From positions 248,001 through 312,000 of the forward strand of contig NZ_JOAG01000009.1 of NCBI RefSeq assembly GCF_000725485.1: 64,000 nucleotides of DNA, written 5' to 3'. This DNA is from Nonomuraea candida. GTDB taxonomy: Bacteria > Actinomycetota > Actinomycetes > Streptosporangiales > Streptosporangiaceae. Under the pieces are notes generated by a model. It did no database searches. It was not told the origin of the DNA and saw only the letters and a program-made list of their open reading frames with translations. Position 1 is the first letter of the stretch. Every line of letters starts with the position of its first letter. The position numbers were made by a program, and so were the translations under genes. Shown piece after piece: positions 16,846-27,708 of the stretch.

Positions 16846-16884
16846 GTGACGGTCGCGGTACTGCCCGGCGGGCGGGCGTCCTGA
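16846..16884 (+). CDS. Possible 12-codon leader peptide coupled to the permease
   Basis: GTG 16846 follows an excellent ribosome site (CCGGAGGAAGC) and encodes MTVAVLPGGRAS before TGA at 16882-16884. The A of this stop is the A of the permease ATG (TGATG), the classic coupling arrangement, while the permease itself has no good ribosome site. So the small frame may load ribosomes for the permease. Alternatively the permease uses TTG 16821, but that adds a very basic extension inside the iron-box leader. Confidence 0.5.
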   Translation: MTVAVLPGGRAS

Positions 16885-17957
16885 TGGCCACGGCCGCCGA
16901 AACGCGCCCCGCCACCGCCGCCACCGCCGCCACCGCCGCCACCGACGTCCGCCGGCGGCGGGCCGTGGGCCTGGGCGTGCTCCTGGCGGTCCTCGTGGCC
17001 GCCGCCGCGGTGTCGCTGGCCGTCGGCGCGCGCGCCCTGGGCCCCGGCGAGGTCTGGCACGGCCTGTTCGCCGCGCCGGGCGCCGACCAGCGGCTCACCG
17101 AGATCCGGCTCATCGTGCAGACCGTGCGGGTGCCCCGCACCATGCTCGCGATCGTGGCGGGCGTCGCCCTGGGGGTCGGCGGCGCGCTGATCCAGGGGTA
17201 CACGCGCAACCCGATCGCCGACACGGGCCTGCTGGGGGTGAACTCCGGGGCCTCGTTCGCGGTGGTCCTGGTGATCGTCCTGTTCGGGTTCGCCAGCCCG
17301 TTCCAGTACGTCTGGTTCGCCTTCCTGGGCGCGGCGGCCGCGGGCGCGGTCGTGTTCGGGCTGGCCAGCATCGGCAGGGGCGCCGGCAACCCGCTGACGC
17401 TCGCCCTGGCCGGGCAGGGCATCGCGGTGTTCCTGGCGGCGATGACGACGGCGGTCGCGCTCGCGGACCAGACGGCGCTGAACGCGCTGCGCTTCTGGAA
17501 CGCGGGCTCCGTGGCCGGCGTCGGGTTCGACGTGATCTGGCCGGTGACCGCGTTCGTCGCCGTCGGGCTGGTGCTGGCGATGACCACCCTGCCCACCGTC
17601 AACCTGCTCAACCTGGGCGACGACGTCGCCCGGGGCCTCGGCGTGAACGTCGCGCTGAGCCGGGCCGTCGGCGTCGTCGCCATCACCCTGCTGGCGGGCG
17701 CGGCGACGGCGGCGTGCGGCCCCATCGCGTTCCTCGGGCTCATGGTGGCCCACATCGCCCGGTACGTGACCGGGCCCGACCACCGCTGGCTGGTGCCGTA
17801 CGCGGGGCTGCTGGGCGCGGTCGTCCTGCTGGTCTGCGACATCGTGGGGCGCGTGGTGGTGCGCCCGGGCGAGCTGGACGCGGGCGTGGTCGTCGCCCTC
17901 CTCGGCGCCCCGTTCTTCGCGGCCCTGGTCTGGCGCGGAAAGTTCAGGAAGGCATGA
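16884..17957 (+). CDS. FecCD-type siderophore permease 1
   Basis: 357 aa with about nine hydrophobic segments. FecCD hallmarks are RVPRTMLAIVAGVALGVGGALIQGYTRNPIADTGLLGVNSGAS near residue 85 onward (split here: RVPRTM, GGALIQG, NPIADTGLLGVNSGAS) and the coupling region GDDVARGLGVNVALSR. This is the BtuC/FhuB family that moves ferric siderophores through the membrane. The N-terminus has an Ala-Thr run (ATAATAATAATD) from a GCCACCGCC repeat. The next permease start overlaps the stop by 4 nt (ATGA). Iron control via the box at 16800. Confidence 0.93.
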   Translation: MATAAETRPATAATAATAATDVRRRRAVGLGVLLAVLVAAAAVSLAVGARALGPGEVWHGLFAAPGADQRLTEIRLIVQTVRVPRTMLAIVAGVALGVGGALIQGYTRNPIADTGLLGVNSGASFAVVLVIVLFGFASPFQYVWFAFLGAAAAGAVVFGLASIGRGAGNPLTLALAGQGIAVFLAAMTTAVALADQTALNALRFWNAGSVAGVGFDVIWPVTAFVAVGLVLAMTTLPTVNLLNLGDDVARGLGVNVALSRAVGVVAITLLAGAATAACGPIAFLGLMVAHIARYVTGPDHRWLVPYAGLLGAVVLLVCDIVGRVVVRPGELDAGVVVALLGAPFFAALVWRGKFRKA

Positions 17958-19030
17958 ACGCGACGAACGTCAAGTCCTCGGTGCCGCCGGGCGTGCGGCT
18001 GGGCCGCCTGTCGTTCGTGTGGCGGCCCTGGCTCGTCGCCGTCACGCTCTTCCTGGCGGCGGCGACCTTCCTGCTGTTCTGCCTGTCGATCGGCGTCGGG
18101 GACTTCCCCATCGGGCTGCCCCAGGTGGTCGCCACGATCTTCGGCCGGGGCGAGCGGGTGGACGCGTTCGTCATCATGGACCTGCGCATGCCGCGCGCCC
18201 TGGCCGGGCTCGTGGTGGGCGTCGCGCTGGGCGTGTCGGGGGCGATCACGCAGTCCGTCGCGCGCAACCCGCTGGCCAGCCCGGACATCCTCGGCATCAC
18301 CGGCGGCGCGAGCGCGGTCGCGGTGTTCCTGGTGACCGTGTCGGGCGGGGCCGCCGCGGCGGTCGTCAGCGCCGTGGGCCTGTCCGCGGCGGCGCTGGCG
18401 GGCGGGCTGGGCACGGGCCTGCTGGTGTACTTCCTGGCCTGGCGGCGCGGGATCGACGGCTTCCGGCTCATCCTCATCGGCATCTCGGTGAGCGCCGTGA
18501 TGGAGGCGATCACCGCCTGGCTGCTGGTCACGGCCGACATCAGGGACGTGGCGCGGGCCCAGGCGTGGCTGGTCGGCTCGCTGGACGGCCGGTCGTGGCA
18601 CGAGGTCCAGGTGGCGCTGTGGTGCTCGCTCGCCCTCGTGGCCGTGGTCGCCTGCGCCGCCTTCCCGTTCAAGCCGATGCGCTTCGGCGACGAGGTGGCG
18701 GCGGGCCTGGGGGTCCGGTACACGCGGGTGCGCGCGGTCCTGCTGTTGTGCGCGGTGCTGCTGGCCGGGGTGGCGGTGAGCGCGGCCGGCCCGGTGCCGT
18801 TCGTCGCGCTCGTGGCGCCGCAGGTGGCGATGCGCCTGGCGCGGCGCCCCACGCCCCCGCTGGTGGCCTCCGGCCTGGTGGGCGCGCTGCTGCTGATCGG
18901 CGCGGACCTGGTGGCGCGCGCCGCGCTGCCGATCACCCTGCCGGTCGGCGTGGTCACCGCCGCGATCGGCGGCCCCTTCCTGGTCTATCTGCTGGTACGC
19001 GCCAACCTCCGCGGCCGACGTCAAGGTTAG
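17954..19030 (+). CDS. FecCD-type siderophore permease 2
   Basis: 358 aa, starting at the ATG that overlaps the stop of permease 1 (ATGA). Family marks are RMPRALAGLVVGVALGVSGAITQ (RMPRAL and GVSGAITQ), ARNPLASPDILGITGGAS and GDEVAAGLGVRYTRVR. About nine to ten hydrophobic segments. It forms the second half of the permease heterodimer with the upstream gene and docks with the ATPase at 19046. Translationally coupled. Confidence 0.93.
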   Translation: MNATNVKSSVPPGVRLGRLSFVWRPWLVAVTLFLAAATFLLFCLSIGVGDFPIGLPQVVATIFGRGERVDAFVIMDLRMPRALAGLVVGVALGVSGAITQSVARNPLASPDILGITGGASAVAVFLVTVSGGAAAAVVSAVGLSAAALAGGLGTGLLVYFLAWRRGIDGFRLILIGISVSAVMEAITAWLLVTADIRDVARAQAWLVGSLDGRSWHEVQVALWCSLALVAVVACAAFPFKPMRFGDEVAAGLGVRYTRVRAVLLLCAVLLAGVAVSAAGPVPFVALVAPQVAMRLARRPTPPLVASGLVGALLLIGADLVARAALPITLPVGVVTAAIGGPFLVYLLVRANLRGRRQG

Positions 19031-19040
19031 GCACACCTAA
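19022..19040 (+). promoter_or_regulatory. IdeR/DmdR-like iron box 2
   Basis: CAAGGTTAGGCACACCTAA agrees with the iron-box consensus in AGGTTAGGC and ACCTAA. It overlaps the end of permease 2 and lies 5 bp before the ATPase start, so the ATPase may have its own iron-regulated, nearly leaderless transcript. Confidence 0.75.
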
Positions 19041-19045
19041 GTAAA

Positions 19046-19930
19046 GTGGGTCTTGTGGTCGCACAGCACATCACCGCAGCCGGCGGCGCCCCCCGGCTGG
19101 CAGCCGAGGGCGTGACGGTCGGATACGGCGCGCGTACCGTCATCGACGGTCTCGACGTCGTCATCCCGCCCGGCGTGGTCACCACGATCATCGGCCCCAA
19201 CGGCTGCGGCAAGTCGACCCTGCTGCGGACCCTGTCGCGGCTGCTCAAGCCGGTCAAGGGCACGGTCGTGCTGGACGGCGCCGACATCGCCGGCCTGAAG
19301 AGCAAGGACGTGGCCAAGAAGCTCGGCCTGCTGCCGCAGGCGCCGGTCGCGCCGGAGGGACTGACGGTGGCCGACCTGGTCGCCCAGGGCCGCCACCCGC
19401 ACCAGAGCTGGCTGCGGCAGTGGTCGTCGGACGACGCCGCGGTGGTGGAGCGGGCGCTGGCCATGACCGGGGTGTCCGACCTGGCCGACCGGCCGGTGGA
19501 CGCGCTGTCGGGCGGGCAGCGCCAGCGCGTGTGGATCTCGATGACCCTGGCCCAGGGCACCGACCTGCTGCTGCTGGACGAGCCGACCACGTACCTGGAC
19601 CTGGCGCACGCGGTCGACGTGCTCGACCTGGTGGACGACCTGCACGAGTCGGGGCACACCGTGGTCATGGTGCTGCACGACCTCAACCTGGCCACCCGCT
19701 ACAGCGACAACCTCATCGTGATGAAGGCGGGGGCGATCCTGGCGCAGGGCCACCCGCGGGACGTGATCACGGCCGAGCTGCTGCACGAGGCGTTCGGGCT
19801 GCGGGCCAAGGTGGTGGACGACCCGGTGGGCGACCGGCCGCTCATCGTGCCGATCGGCCGCGCCCACGTACGCGACGGGGGCGGCGTACAAGCTGGATCG
19901 GACGCGCGGGGAGGGGCGGGCGCGGTCTGA
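19046..19930 (+). CDS. Ferric siderophore ABC importer ATPase (FecE/FepC type)
   Basis: 294 aa. Walker A GPNGCGKST, Q-loop LLPQAPVAPEGLTV, signature LSGGQRQRVWISMTLAQ, Walker B LLLLDEPTTYLDLAHAVDVL and H-loop VLHDLNLATRYSDN. The sequence around the Walker B (TTYLDLAHQ-like) and HDLNLA is diagnostic of FecE/FepC/FhuC. It energises the two FecCD permeases. GTG 19046 is used; GTG 19055 is equally possible because neither has a clear ribosome site. Confidence 0.93.
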   Translation: MGLVVAQHITAAGGAPRLAAEGVTVGYGARTVIDGLDVVIPPGVVTTIIGPNGCGKSTLLRTLSRLLKPVKGTVVLDGADIAGLKSKDVAKKLGLLPQAPVAPEGLTVADLVAQGRHPHQSWLRQWSSDDAAVVERALAMTGVSDLADRPVDALSGGQRQRVWISMTLAQGTDLLLLDEPTTYLDLAHAVDVLDLVDDLHESGHTVVMVLHDLNLATRYSDNLIVMKAGAILAQGHPRDVITAELLHEAFGLRAKVVDDPVGDRPLIVPIGRAHVRDGGGVQAGSDARGGAGAV

Positions 19931-19945
19931 CGAGGGCAGACGAAG

Positions 19946-19964
19946 TTAGGTTAGTCTACCCTTA
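19946..19964 (+). promoter_or_regulatory. IdeR/DmdR-like iron box 3
   Basis: TTAGGTTAGTCTACCCTTA keeps the TTAGGTTAG half and the TAxCCT-like second half of the consensus. It is about 70 bp upstream of the siderophore-binding lipoprotein, which should therefore be an iron-repressed transcript start. Confidence 0.8.
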
Positions 19965-20034
19965 CTTCTCTGTGTTAGGGTTCGCCTGCCTTCATACGGG
20001 TTTGTAGCGGACAGCGCGGAACAAGGGATTTCGG

Positions 20035-21064
20035 ATGCTCCTCCATCGAACGACACTGACGAAGTCCCGGCGGCGGCTGGCGGCGATCCTGTCCGCCGCC
20101 ACCCTCGGCGCCGGGCTTCTCGCGGGTTGCGGCTCCGACCCGGTGGAGCAGCGACAGCCGAGTGCCGGCGGCACGGGCGCCGCGACCGGCGCGTTCCCCG
20201 TCACCGTGGAGCACGCCTTCGGCTCCACGCAGATCACCAAGGCCCCGGAGCGGGTCGTCTCCGTCGGCTACACCGACGACCAGGCCATCCTGGCGCTCGG
20301 CGTCAAGCCGGTCGGCATGGTCGACCAGTACCCGAACCCGCCGGGCCAGGTTCCCGACATCAACACGCAGTGGCCGTGGGTGAAGGACAAGTGGGGCGAC
20401 ACCCGTCCCGAGGTCATCATGAACAACGGCGACTCCGGCCCCAACTACGAGAAGATCGCCGCGCTGCGCCCCGACCTGATCATCGCGGTCTACTCCGAGA
20501 TCGACCAGGCCGCCTACGACAAGCTCTCCAAGATCGCCCCGACCGTGGGCCGCACCAAGGCCGAGAAGGAGCCGTTCAGCGCGCCCTGGCAGGACAACGC
20601 GGTGCACATCGCCAAGGCGCTCGGCAAGGAGGCCGAGGGCGCCAAGCTCGTGCAGGGCATCCAGGACAAGCTCGACGCCGCCCGGAAGGCGCACCCCGAG
20701 TTCGCGGAGCAGACCGCCGTCGCGCTGTCCTGGTACAAGGACTCGGTGGCGCCGTTCACCACCACGGACGTGCGCGGGCGGCTCGTGTCGGGCATCGGCT
20801 TCAAGGGTGCGACGGAGATCGACAAGATCGCGGGCGGTAAGTTCTACACCGTGCTGTCCCCCGAGCGCATCGACCTCATCGACGTCGACCGCATCTTCGT
20901 CATCAACGACCAGGCCGACCAGGAGGCGCTGAAGAAGTTCGAGCTGTTCGCCAACCTGCCCGCGGTCAAGGAGGGGAAGGTCTCCTACCTCCTCGACAGC
21001 GAGGGGCCGGCGGTCGGCGCGGCCATGTCCCAGGGCACCCTGCTGTCCCTGCCGTACGCGATCG

Positions 21065-21090
<26 letters not shown>
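20035..21090 (+). CDS. Siderophore-binding lipoprotein (FecB/FepB type)
   Basis: 351 aa. A basic N-terminus (TLTKSRRRL), hydrophobic stretch and lipobox LLAGC mark a lipoprotein signal. The mature part is a class III binding protein: APERVVSVGYTDDQAILALG at the start of lobe 1 and ALRPDLIIAVY, followed by the long connecting helix and lobe 2 (FELFANLPAVKEGKVSYL). It captures a ferric siderophore (family knowledge; xenosiderophore identity unknown) and delivers it to the FecCD permeases upstream. The exporter gene starts inside its last codons. Confidence 0.93.
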
Positions 21091-23024
<1,934 letters not shown>

Positions 23025-23038
<14 letters not shown>

Positions 23039-23056
23039 ACGCGAGGGCGGATGAAC
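23025..23056 (+). repeat. 16-bp tandem duplication at the exporter gene junction
   Basis: GCGAGGGCGGATGAAC occurs twice in a row. The first copy holds the stop of half 1 (TGA 23036) and would have held an overlapping ATGA start; the second holds the present start of half 2 (ATG 23051). Confidence 0.9.
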
Positions 23057-24760
23057 GCGATGACGACTCCTGACCCGCGGGGCCCCCGTACCGGCTCCGC
23101 CATCCTCCGCACCGCGCTGCGGCGCAACGTCGGCGCCATGGCCGCCGGCACCCTGCTCATGGGCCTGTACCAGGCGGGCGAAACCGCCTTCCCGATCGCG
23201 CTCGGCCTGATCGTCGAGCACACCATGCGAGAGCGGAGCCTGCCCGCGCTCGGCCTGTCGATCGCCGCCCTCGCCGTGATCATCACGGTCGTGTCGTTGT
23301 CGTGGCGGTTCGGCATGCGCATCCTGCAGAAGGCCAACACGACCGAGGCGCACCGCTGGCGGGTGCAGGTCGCGGACCACGGGCTCCAGCCGGTGGCCAG
23401 GGACGTCGATCTCAAGTCCGGCGAGGTGCTGACCATCGCCACCGAGGACGCCGACCAGACCGCCGACATCATCGAGGTCGTGCCGCTCCTGGTCAGCTCG
23501 CTGGTCGCGGTCGCGATCGCGGCGGTGGCGCTGGGCCTGGCCGACCTCAGGCTCGGCCTGCTGGTGATCGTGGGCACCGTGGCCATCCTGTCGGTCCTGA
23601 GCGTCATGTCCCGGCGGATCGGCACCAGCACCCGCGAGCAGCAGGCGCGGGTGGCGCGGGCGGGCGCGAAGGTCGCCGACCTGATCACCGGCCTGCGCCC
23701 GCTGCACGGCTTCGGCGGCAACCACGCGGCGTTCCGGTCCTACCGGAGGGTCAGCGCGGAGGCGCGGAACCAGGCGATCACCGTCGCCCGGGTGAACGGC
23801 GCGTACGAGGGCGCCGCCCTGGCCATGAACGCGATCCTCGCCACCGCCGTGACGCTGACGGCGGGATGGCTGGCCTTCCAGGGGCGGATCACCATCGGGG
23901 AGCTCGTCATGGCCGTGGGGCTGGCGCAGTTCGTCATGGAGCCGCTCAAGCTGTTCTCCGAGATGCCGAAGTACGTGATGACCGCGCGCGCCTCGGCGCA
24001 GGGGATGGCCCTGGTGCTGGCCGCGCCGCCGGTGATGACCCCGGGGCGGGACCGCCCGTCCCCCGGGGGAGACCTCGAACTGGACGGCGTCCGGTACGGG
24101 TCGCTGCGCGGGCTGACGTTCCGGGTGCGGGCCGGCGAGTTCGTGGCGATCGCCGCCTACCAGCCGCGCGTGGCGGCCGACCTCGCGGCGGTGCTGGCCA
24201 TGAACGTCCCGCCCGCCGCGTACGAGGGCGTGATGCGCATCGGCGGCCGGGCGGCGGCGGACCTGTCCATCGAGGCGGTACGCGAGCACCTGCTGGTCAA
24301 CCCGTACGACGGCGAGATCTTCGCGGGCACCCTGCGCACGAACGTCGATCCCTCCGGCACCGGCCGGCTGGTCCCCGAGGCCGTCGAGGCGTCGATGCTG
24401 GCCGACGTCGTCGCCCTGCACCCCGAGGGGCTCGACCACGGCGTCCGCGACCGCGGCGCGAACCTCTCCGGCGGGCAGCGCCAGCGGCTGTCCCTGGCCC
24501 GCGCCCTCGCCGCCGACAGCGACGTCCTCGTGCTGCACGACCCGACGACGGCGGTGGACGCCGTCACCGAGCAGCTCATCGCGCGCAACCTCGCCGCGTT
24601 GCGCCGGGGCCGCACCACCGTCGTCATCACCGCCGGTCCGGCCTTCCTGGACGTCGCCGACCGCGTCCTCGTCCTGGACGGCGGCGTCGTCACCGCCCAG
24701 GACACGCACCGGAACCTCCTCGGCGCCGACGAGAACTACCGCCTGGCCGTGGCCCGCTGA
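23051..24760 (+). CDS. ABC exporter half 2: good signature, degenerate Walker sites
   Basis: 569 aa. Six-helix exporter domain (about 25-300), then a nucleotide domain whose own ATP site is lost. The Walker A position reads IAAYQPRVA (about 366) with no Gly-Lys-Ser/Thr, Walker B is VLVLHDPTT (Asp for catalytic Glu, His before it), and the H-loop is VVITAGP without His. The signature LSGGQRQRLSLARAL is perfect. With half 1 it forms a heterodimer having one complete site (Walker motifs of half 1, signature of half 2) and one fully dead site. A start at ATG 23060 is possible. Confidence 0.9.
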   Translation: MNAMTTPDPRGPRTGSAILRTALRRNVGAMAAGTLLMGLYQAGETAFPIALGLIVEHTMRERSLPALGLSIAALAVIITVVSLSWRFGMRILQKANTTEAHRWRVQVADHGLQPVARDVDLKSGEVLTIATEDADQTADIIEVVPLLVSSLVAVAIAAVALGLADLRLGLLVIVGTVAILSVLSVMSRRIGTSTREQQARVARAGAKVADLITGLRPLHGFGGNHAAFRSYRRVSAEARNQAITVARVNGAYEGAALAMNAILATAVTLTAGWLAFQGRITIGELVMAVGLAQFVMEPLKLFSEMPKYVMTARASAQGMALVLAAPPVMTPGRDRPSPGGDLELDGVRYGSLRGLTFRVRAGEFVAIAAYQPRVAADLAAVLAMNVPPAAYEGVMRIGGRAAADLSIEAVREHLLVNPYDGEIFAGTLRTNVDPSGTGRLVPEAVEASMLADVVALHPEGLDHGVRDRGANLSGGQRQRLSLARALAADSDVLVLHDPTTAVDAVTEQLIARNLAALRRGRTTVVITAGPAFLDVADRVLVLDGGVVTAQDTHRNLLGADENYRLAVAR

Positions 24761-24800
24761 CCCGCCGGCGGAGCGTGGCGCGCGCCGCCGGGGAGGAGGG

Positions 24801-25712
24801 TCAGGCGAGCCCGGGAAGGGCGGCGGCCACGCGGGCGGCGGTCTCGCGCAGCCAGATGTGGGCGGCGTCGTGGGTGTGCACCGGGTGCCACCACAGGGCC
24901 TCCCGCAGCGGCACGGCCTCGAAGGGGCAGGGCAGCGCGCGGACGGGGGCCAGGTCGCGCAGCAGGTCGGCCAGCCGCCGCTGGATGAGCGCGACCCGCC
25001 GGGTGCCGGCCACCAGGCCCGGCAGGAGCTGGAAGCTCTGCACGGACACCTCCACGTACGGCTCCAGGCCGAGCATGGTGAGCTGGCGGGTCACCGGCGC
25101 GTCGAAGGTGCGCTGGTAGACCACCCACGGCAGGCGGGCCAGGTCGTCGAGGGTGACGGCGTCGCCGACGTCGGGATGGTCGTCGGCGACCAGGCACACC
25201 CACTCGTCGCGGTAGAGCTCGACCGCGGGCATCCCGGAGATCACGCCGTGCGGCATGAGCATGCCGTCCACGCCGGACAGTAGCACCTCGGGGCTCTCCA
25301 CCAGGTCGCGCGGCACGTGCCGGAAGTGCAGCCGGACGCCGGGCGCCGCCTCGTGCAGCGCCCGGCTGAGCGCGGTGCCGAAGACGGCGATGGCGTAGTC
25401 GGAGGAGAGCAGCGTGAAGTCGCGCTGCTCGGTGGCGGGCCGGAAGTCGGCGCGGCTGGTGAACAGCCGCTCCAGCACGGCGCAGGCGTTGGCGACGGGG
25501 GCGCGCAGCGCGGTGCCGAGCGGGGTCAGCTCGTAGTGGTTGCCCTGCCTGACGAGCAGCTCGTCGGCGAAGTGGCGGCGCAGCCGGGCCAGGGCGGCGC
25601 TCATCGCGGGCTGGCTCAGCCCGACGCGCAGGCCCGCCCTGGTGACGTTGCGCTCCTCCAGCAGGGCGCGCAGGGAAACGAGCAGGTTGAGGTCGAGGGT
25701 GGCGAGGTTCAC
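24801..25712 (-). CDS. LysR-type regulator, probable control of the aromatic operon
   Basis: 303 aa. N-terminal winged helix with NLATLDLNLLVSLRALLEER and LSQPAMSAALARLRRHF, the classic LysR recognition pattern, then a co-inducer domain (about 90-300). GTG 25712 is chosen because LysR proteins begin a few residues before this first helix; a longer frame to 25820 would run into the divergent operon. NodD/LinR-like subgroup features (YELTPLG, HFRHVPRDL) suggest an aromatic inducer. It is divergent from the catabolic operon starting at 25811. Confidence 0.88.
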   Translation of the reverse strand: MNLATLDLNLLVSLRALLEERNVTRAGLRVGLSQPAMSAALARLRRHFADELLVRQGNHYELTPLGTALRAPVANACAVLERLFTSRADFRPATEQRDFTLLSSDYAIAVFGTALSRALHEAAPGVRLHFRHVPRDLVESPEVLLSGVDGMLMPHGVISGMPAVELYRDEWVCLVADDHPDVGDAVTLDDLARLPWVVYQRTFDAPVTRQLTMLGLEPYVEVSVQSFQLLPGLVAGTRRVALIQRRLADLLRDLAPVRALPCPFEAVPLREALWWHPVHTHDAAHIWLRETAARVAAALPGLA

Positions 25713-25810
25713 GAGGGTATCCAGCTCATGGATGACGGCGATCCAAAGAATCGATTTCCCAGATCTCCCGGGATGGCTCAAGGTTAAGGCATCCCATCGG
25801 AGGAAACCTC
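25713..25810. promoter_or_regulatory. Divergent promoter region of LysR and aromatic operon
   Basis: A 98-bp space with the only AT-rich tract nearby (ATCCAAAGAATCGATTTC at 25741) and the interrupted dyad GATGGC/GCATCCCATC around it. T-N11-A type LysR sites can be fitted but not proved. GGAGG at 25799 is the ribosome site for GTG 25811. Confidence 0.45.
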
Positions 25811-26773
25811 GTGGAAACATCCCCGCCCCTCGCCGGCCCCTTCGCGCTCGGCACCTTCTCGGCCGGCTCCGGCCCCGCCTTCCCCGGCCTGGTCACCGGT
25901 GACCGGGTCCTCGACCTGAGCGTCCACGCCCCCACGACCCGGGCGCTGCTCGAACGCTGGGACGACGTGCTGCCGCTGCTGCACGCCGCCGCCGCGAGCA
26001 CGGCGGGCGAGTGGCTCCCGCTGGCGGAGCTGCGCGTGCACGCGCCGGTCGAGCCCCGGCAGATCTTCCAGTCGGGCGCCAACTACCGCACGCACGTCAT
26101 CGACCTGGCCGTGGCGCACGAGCCGGCCGGCGGGCGGCCCGCCGGGCAGGTGCGGGCCGAGGTCGCGGCGATGATGGACCGGCGCGCGGCCGAGGACCGG
26201 CCGTACGTGTTCATCGGGCTGCCGTCCTCGGTCACCGGGCCGTACGACGACGTGGTCATCCCGTCGTGGTGCACGAAGCCGGACTGGGAGCTGGAGCTGG
26301 CGGCGGTGATCGGCCGTCCGGCGTTCCGGATGGATCCGGAAAATGCTCTCGATCATGTCGCGGCCTACACGATCGCCAACGACGTCACCGCGCGGGAGGT
26401 GGTGTTCCGGCGTGACATGCCGGAGATCGGCACCGACTGGCTGCGGGCCAAGGGCGCGCCCACGTTCACGCCGCTGGGCCCGTACCTGGTGCCGGCGGCC
26501 TTCGTCGGCGACCCGGGCGACCTGCAGGTGACGCTCAGGCTGAACGGCGAGGTCATGCAGGACGAGTCGACCAAGGACATGATCTTCGACGTGGCGCGGC
26601 TGGTGTCCTACGTGTCCCGGACCGTCGAGCTGCTGCCCGGCGACCTGGTGCTGACCGGCAGCCCGGCGGGCAACGGCCTGCACCACGGGCGGCTGCTGCG
26701 CGACGGCGACGTCATGGAGGGCACGATCACCGGCCTCGGCGCGCAGCGCAACAGGTGCCGCGATGAACGCTGA
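25811..26773 (+). CDS. Fumarylacetoacetate-hydrolase family protein 1
   Basis: 320 aa. The C-terminal catalytic domain (about 75-310) shows QIFQSGANYRTHV, the metal-binding pair in DWELELAAVIGRP, the YTIANDVTARE motif and GDLVLTGSPAGNG. The family hydrolyses or decarboxylates/hydrates ring-fission products (2-keto-4-pentenoate hydratase, oxalocrotonate-type or acylpyruvase reactions) using Mg or Mn. First gene of a tightly coupled operon that also encodes a flavin hydroxylase and an extradiol dioxygenase; a second FAH-family gene closes it. Overlaps the next gene by 11 nt. Confidence 0.9.
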   Translation: METSPPLAGPFALGTFSAGSGPAFPGLVTGDRVLDLSVHAPTTRALLERWDDVLPLLHAAAASTAGEWLPLAELRVHAPVEPRQIFQSGANYRTHVIDLAVAHEPAGGRPAGQVRAEVAAMMDRRAAEDRPYVFIGLPSSVTGPYDDVVIPSWCTKPDWELELAAVIGRPAFRMDPENALDHVAAYTIANDVTAREVVFRRDMPEIGTDWLRAKGAPTFTPLGPYLVPAAFVGDPGDLQVTLRLNGEVMQDESTKDMIFDVARLVSYVSRTVELLPGDLVLTGSPAGNGLHHGRLLRDGDVMEGTITGLGAQRNRCRDER

Positions 26774-27701
26774 GCGGGCCATCGCCGAGGCGGCGGCGAA
26801 ATACTCCAACTGGGGCCGCTGGGGCGCGGACGACGTGCTGGGCACGGTCAACTTCATCGGCCCGGCCGAGCGCCGTGCCGCCGCCGCGCTGGTCCGGCGG
26901 GGCGTGACGTTCTCGCTGTCGCAGCGCTTCGACGCCGACGGGCCGCAGAAGGGGTGGCGGCGGCGTACGAACCCGGTCCACACAATGACCGACACCGGCC
27001 TCGACGCCGTCCACGGCGACCAGGGCTTCCCGCACGGGTTCGGCGGCGCGGACGACGTGATCGCGATGCCGCTGCAGTGCTCCACCCAGTGGGACGGCCT
27101 CGGCCACATCTTCGACCACGGCAAGGCGTGGAACGGCCGCCCCGCCGACAAGGTGGTCACCAGCGAGGGCGACCGGGTCACCGGCATCGAGCACCTGGCC
27201 GCCCCGGTGGCCGGGCGCGGGGTGCTGCTGGACGTGGCGGCGGTGTACGGCGAGCTGCCCGACGGCTTCGCCATCACCGAGGAGCACCTGACCGCCACCG
27301 CCGCGGCGCACGGCGTCGAGATCCGCCGCGGCGACCTGGTGTGCGTGCGCACCGGCCGGCTGGCCAGGGCCAGGCGCGAGGGCTGGGGCGACTACGCCGG
27401 CGGCCCCGCGCCGGGCCTGTCGTTCTGGAGCGCGGGCTGGCTGCACCGCACCGAGATCGCCGCCGTCGCCACCGACACGTGGGGCTTCGAGGTGCGCCCC
27501 AACGAGTTCGCGAACGCCTTCCAGCCGCTGCACCAGGTCGTCATCCCGCACCTGGGCCTGCTGGTCGGCGAGATGTGGGACCTGGACGCGCTGGCCGCCG
27601 ACTGCGCCGCCGACGGCGTGTACGAGTTCTTCCTCACCGCCCCGCCGCTGCCGATCACCGGCGCGGTGGGATCCCCCGTCAACCCCCTGGCCATCAAGTG
27701 A
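26763..27701 (+). CDS. Cyclase-family metal-dependent hydrolase
   Basis: 312 aa, cytoplasmic. The cyclase/kynurenine formamidase-like fold is recognised from NWGRWGADDVLGTVNFIGP at the N-terminus and the metal site region STQWDGLGHIFDHGKAW (a variant of HxGTHxDxPxH), followed by GVEIRRGDLVCVRTG. Members cleave amide or lactone bonds, for example formylkynurenine or isatin-type substrates. In an aromatic operon it may open a lactone or N-formyl intermediate. 7 bp separate it from the hydroxylase gene. The exact reaction is not readable. Confidence 0.85.
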   Translation: MNAERAIAEAAAKYSNWGRWGADDVLGTVNFIGPAERRAAAALVRRGVTFSLSQRFDADGPQKGWRRRTNPVHTMTDTGLDAVHGDQGFPHGFGGADDVIAMPLQCSTQWDGLGHIFDHGKAWNGRPADKVVTSEGDRVTGIEHLAAPVAGRGVLLDVAAVYGELPDGFAITEEHLTATAAAHGVEIRRGDLVCVRTGRLARARREGWGDYAGGPAPGLSFWSAGWLHRTEIAAVATDTWGFEVRPNEFANAFQPLHQVVIPHLGLLVGEMWDLDALAADCAADGVYEFFLTAPPLPITGAVGSPVNPLAIK

Positions 27702-27708
27702 GGCGAGC

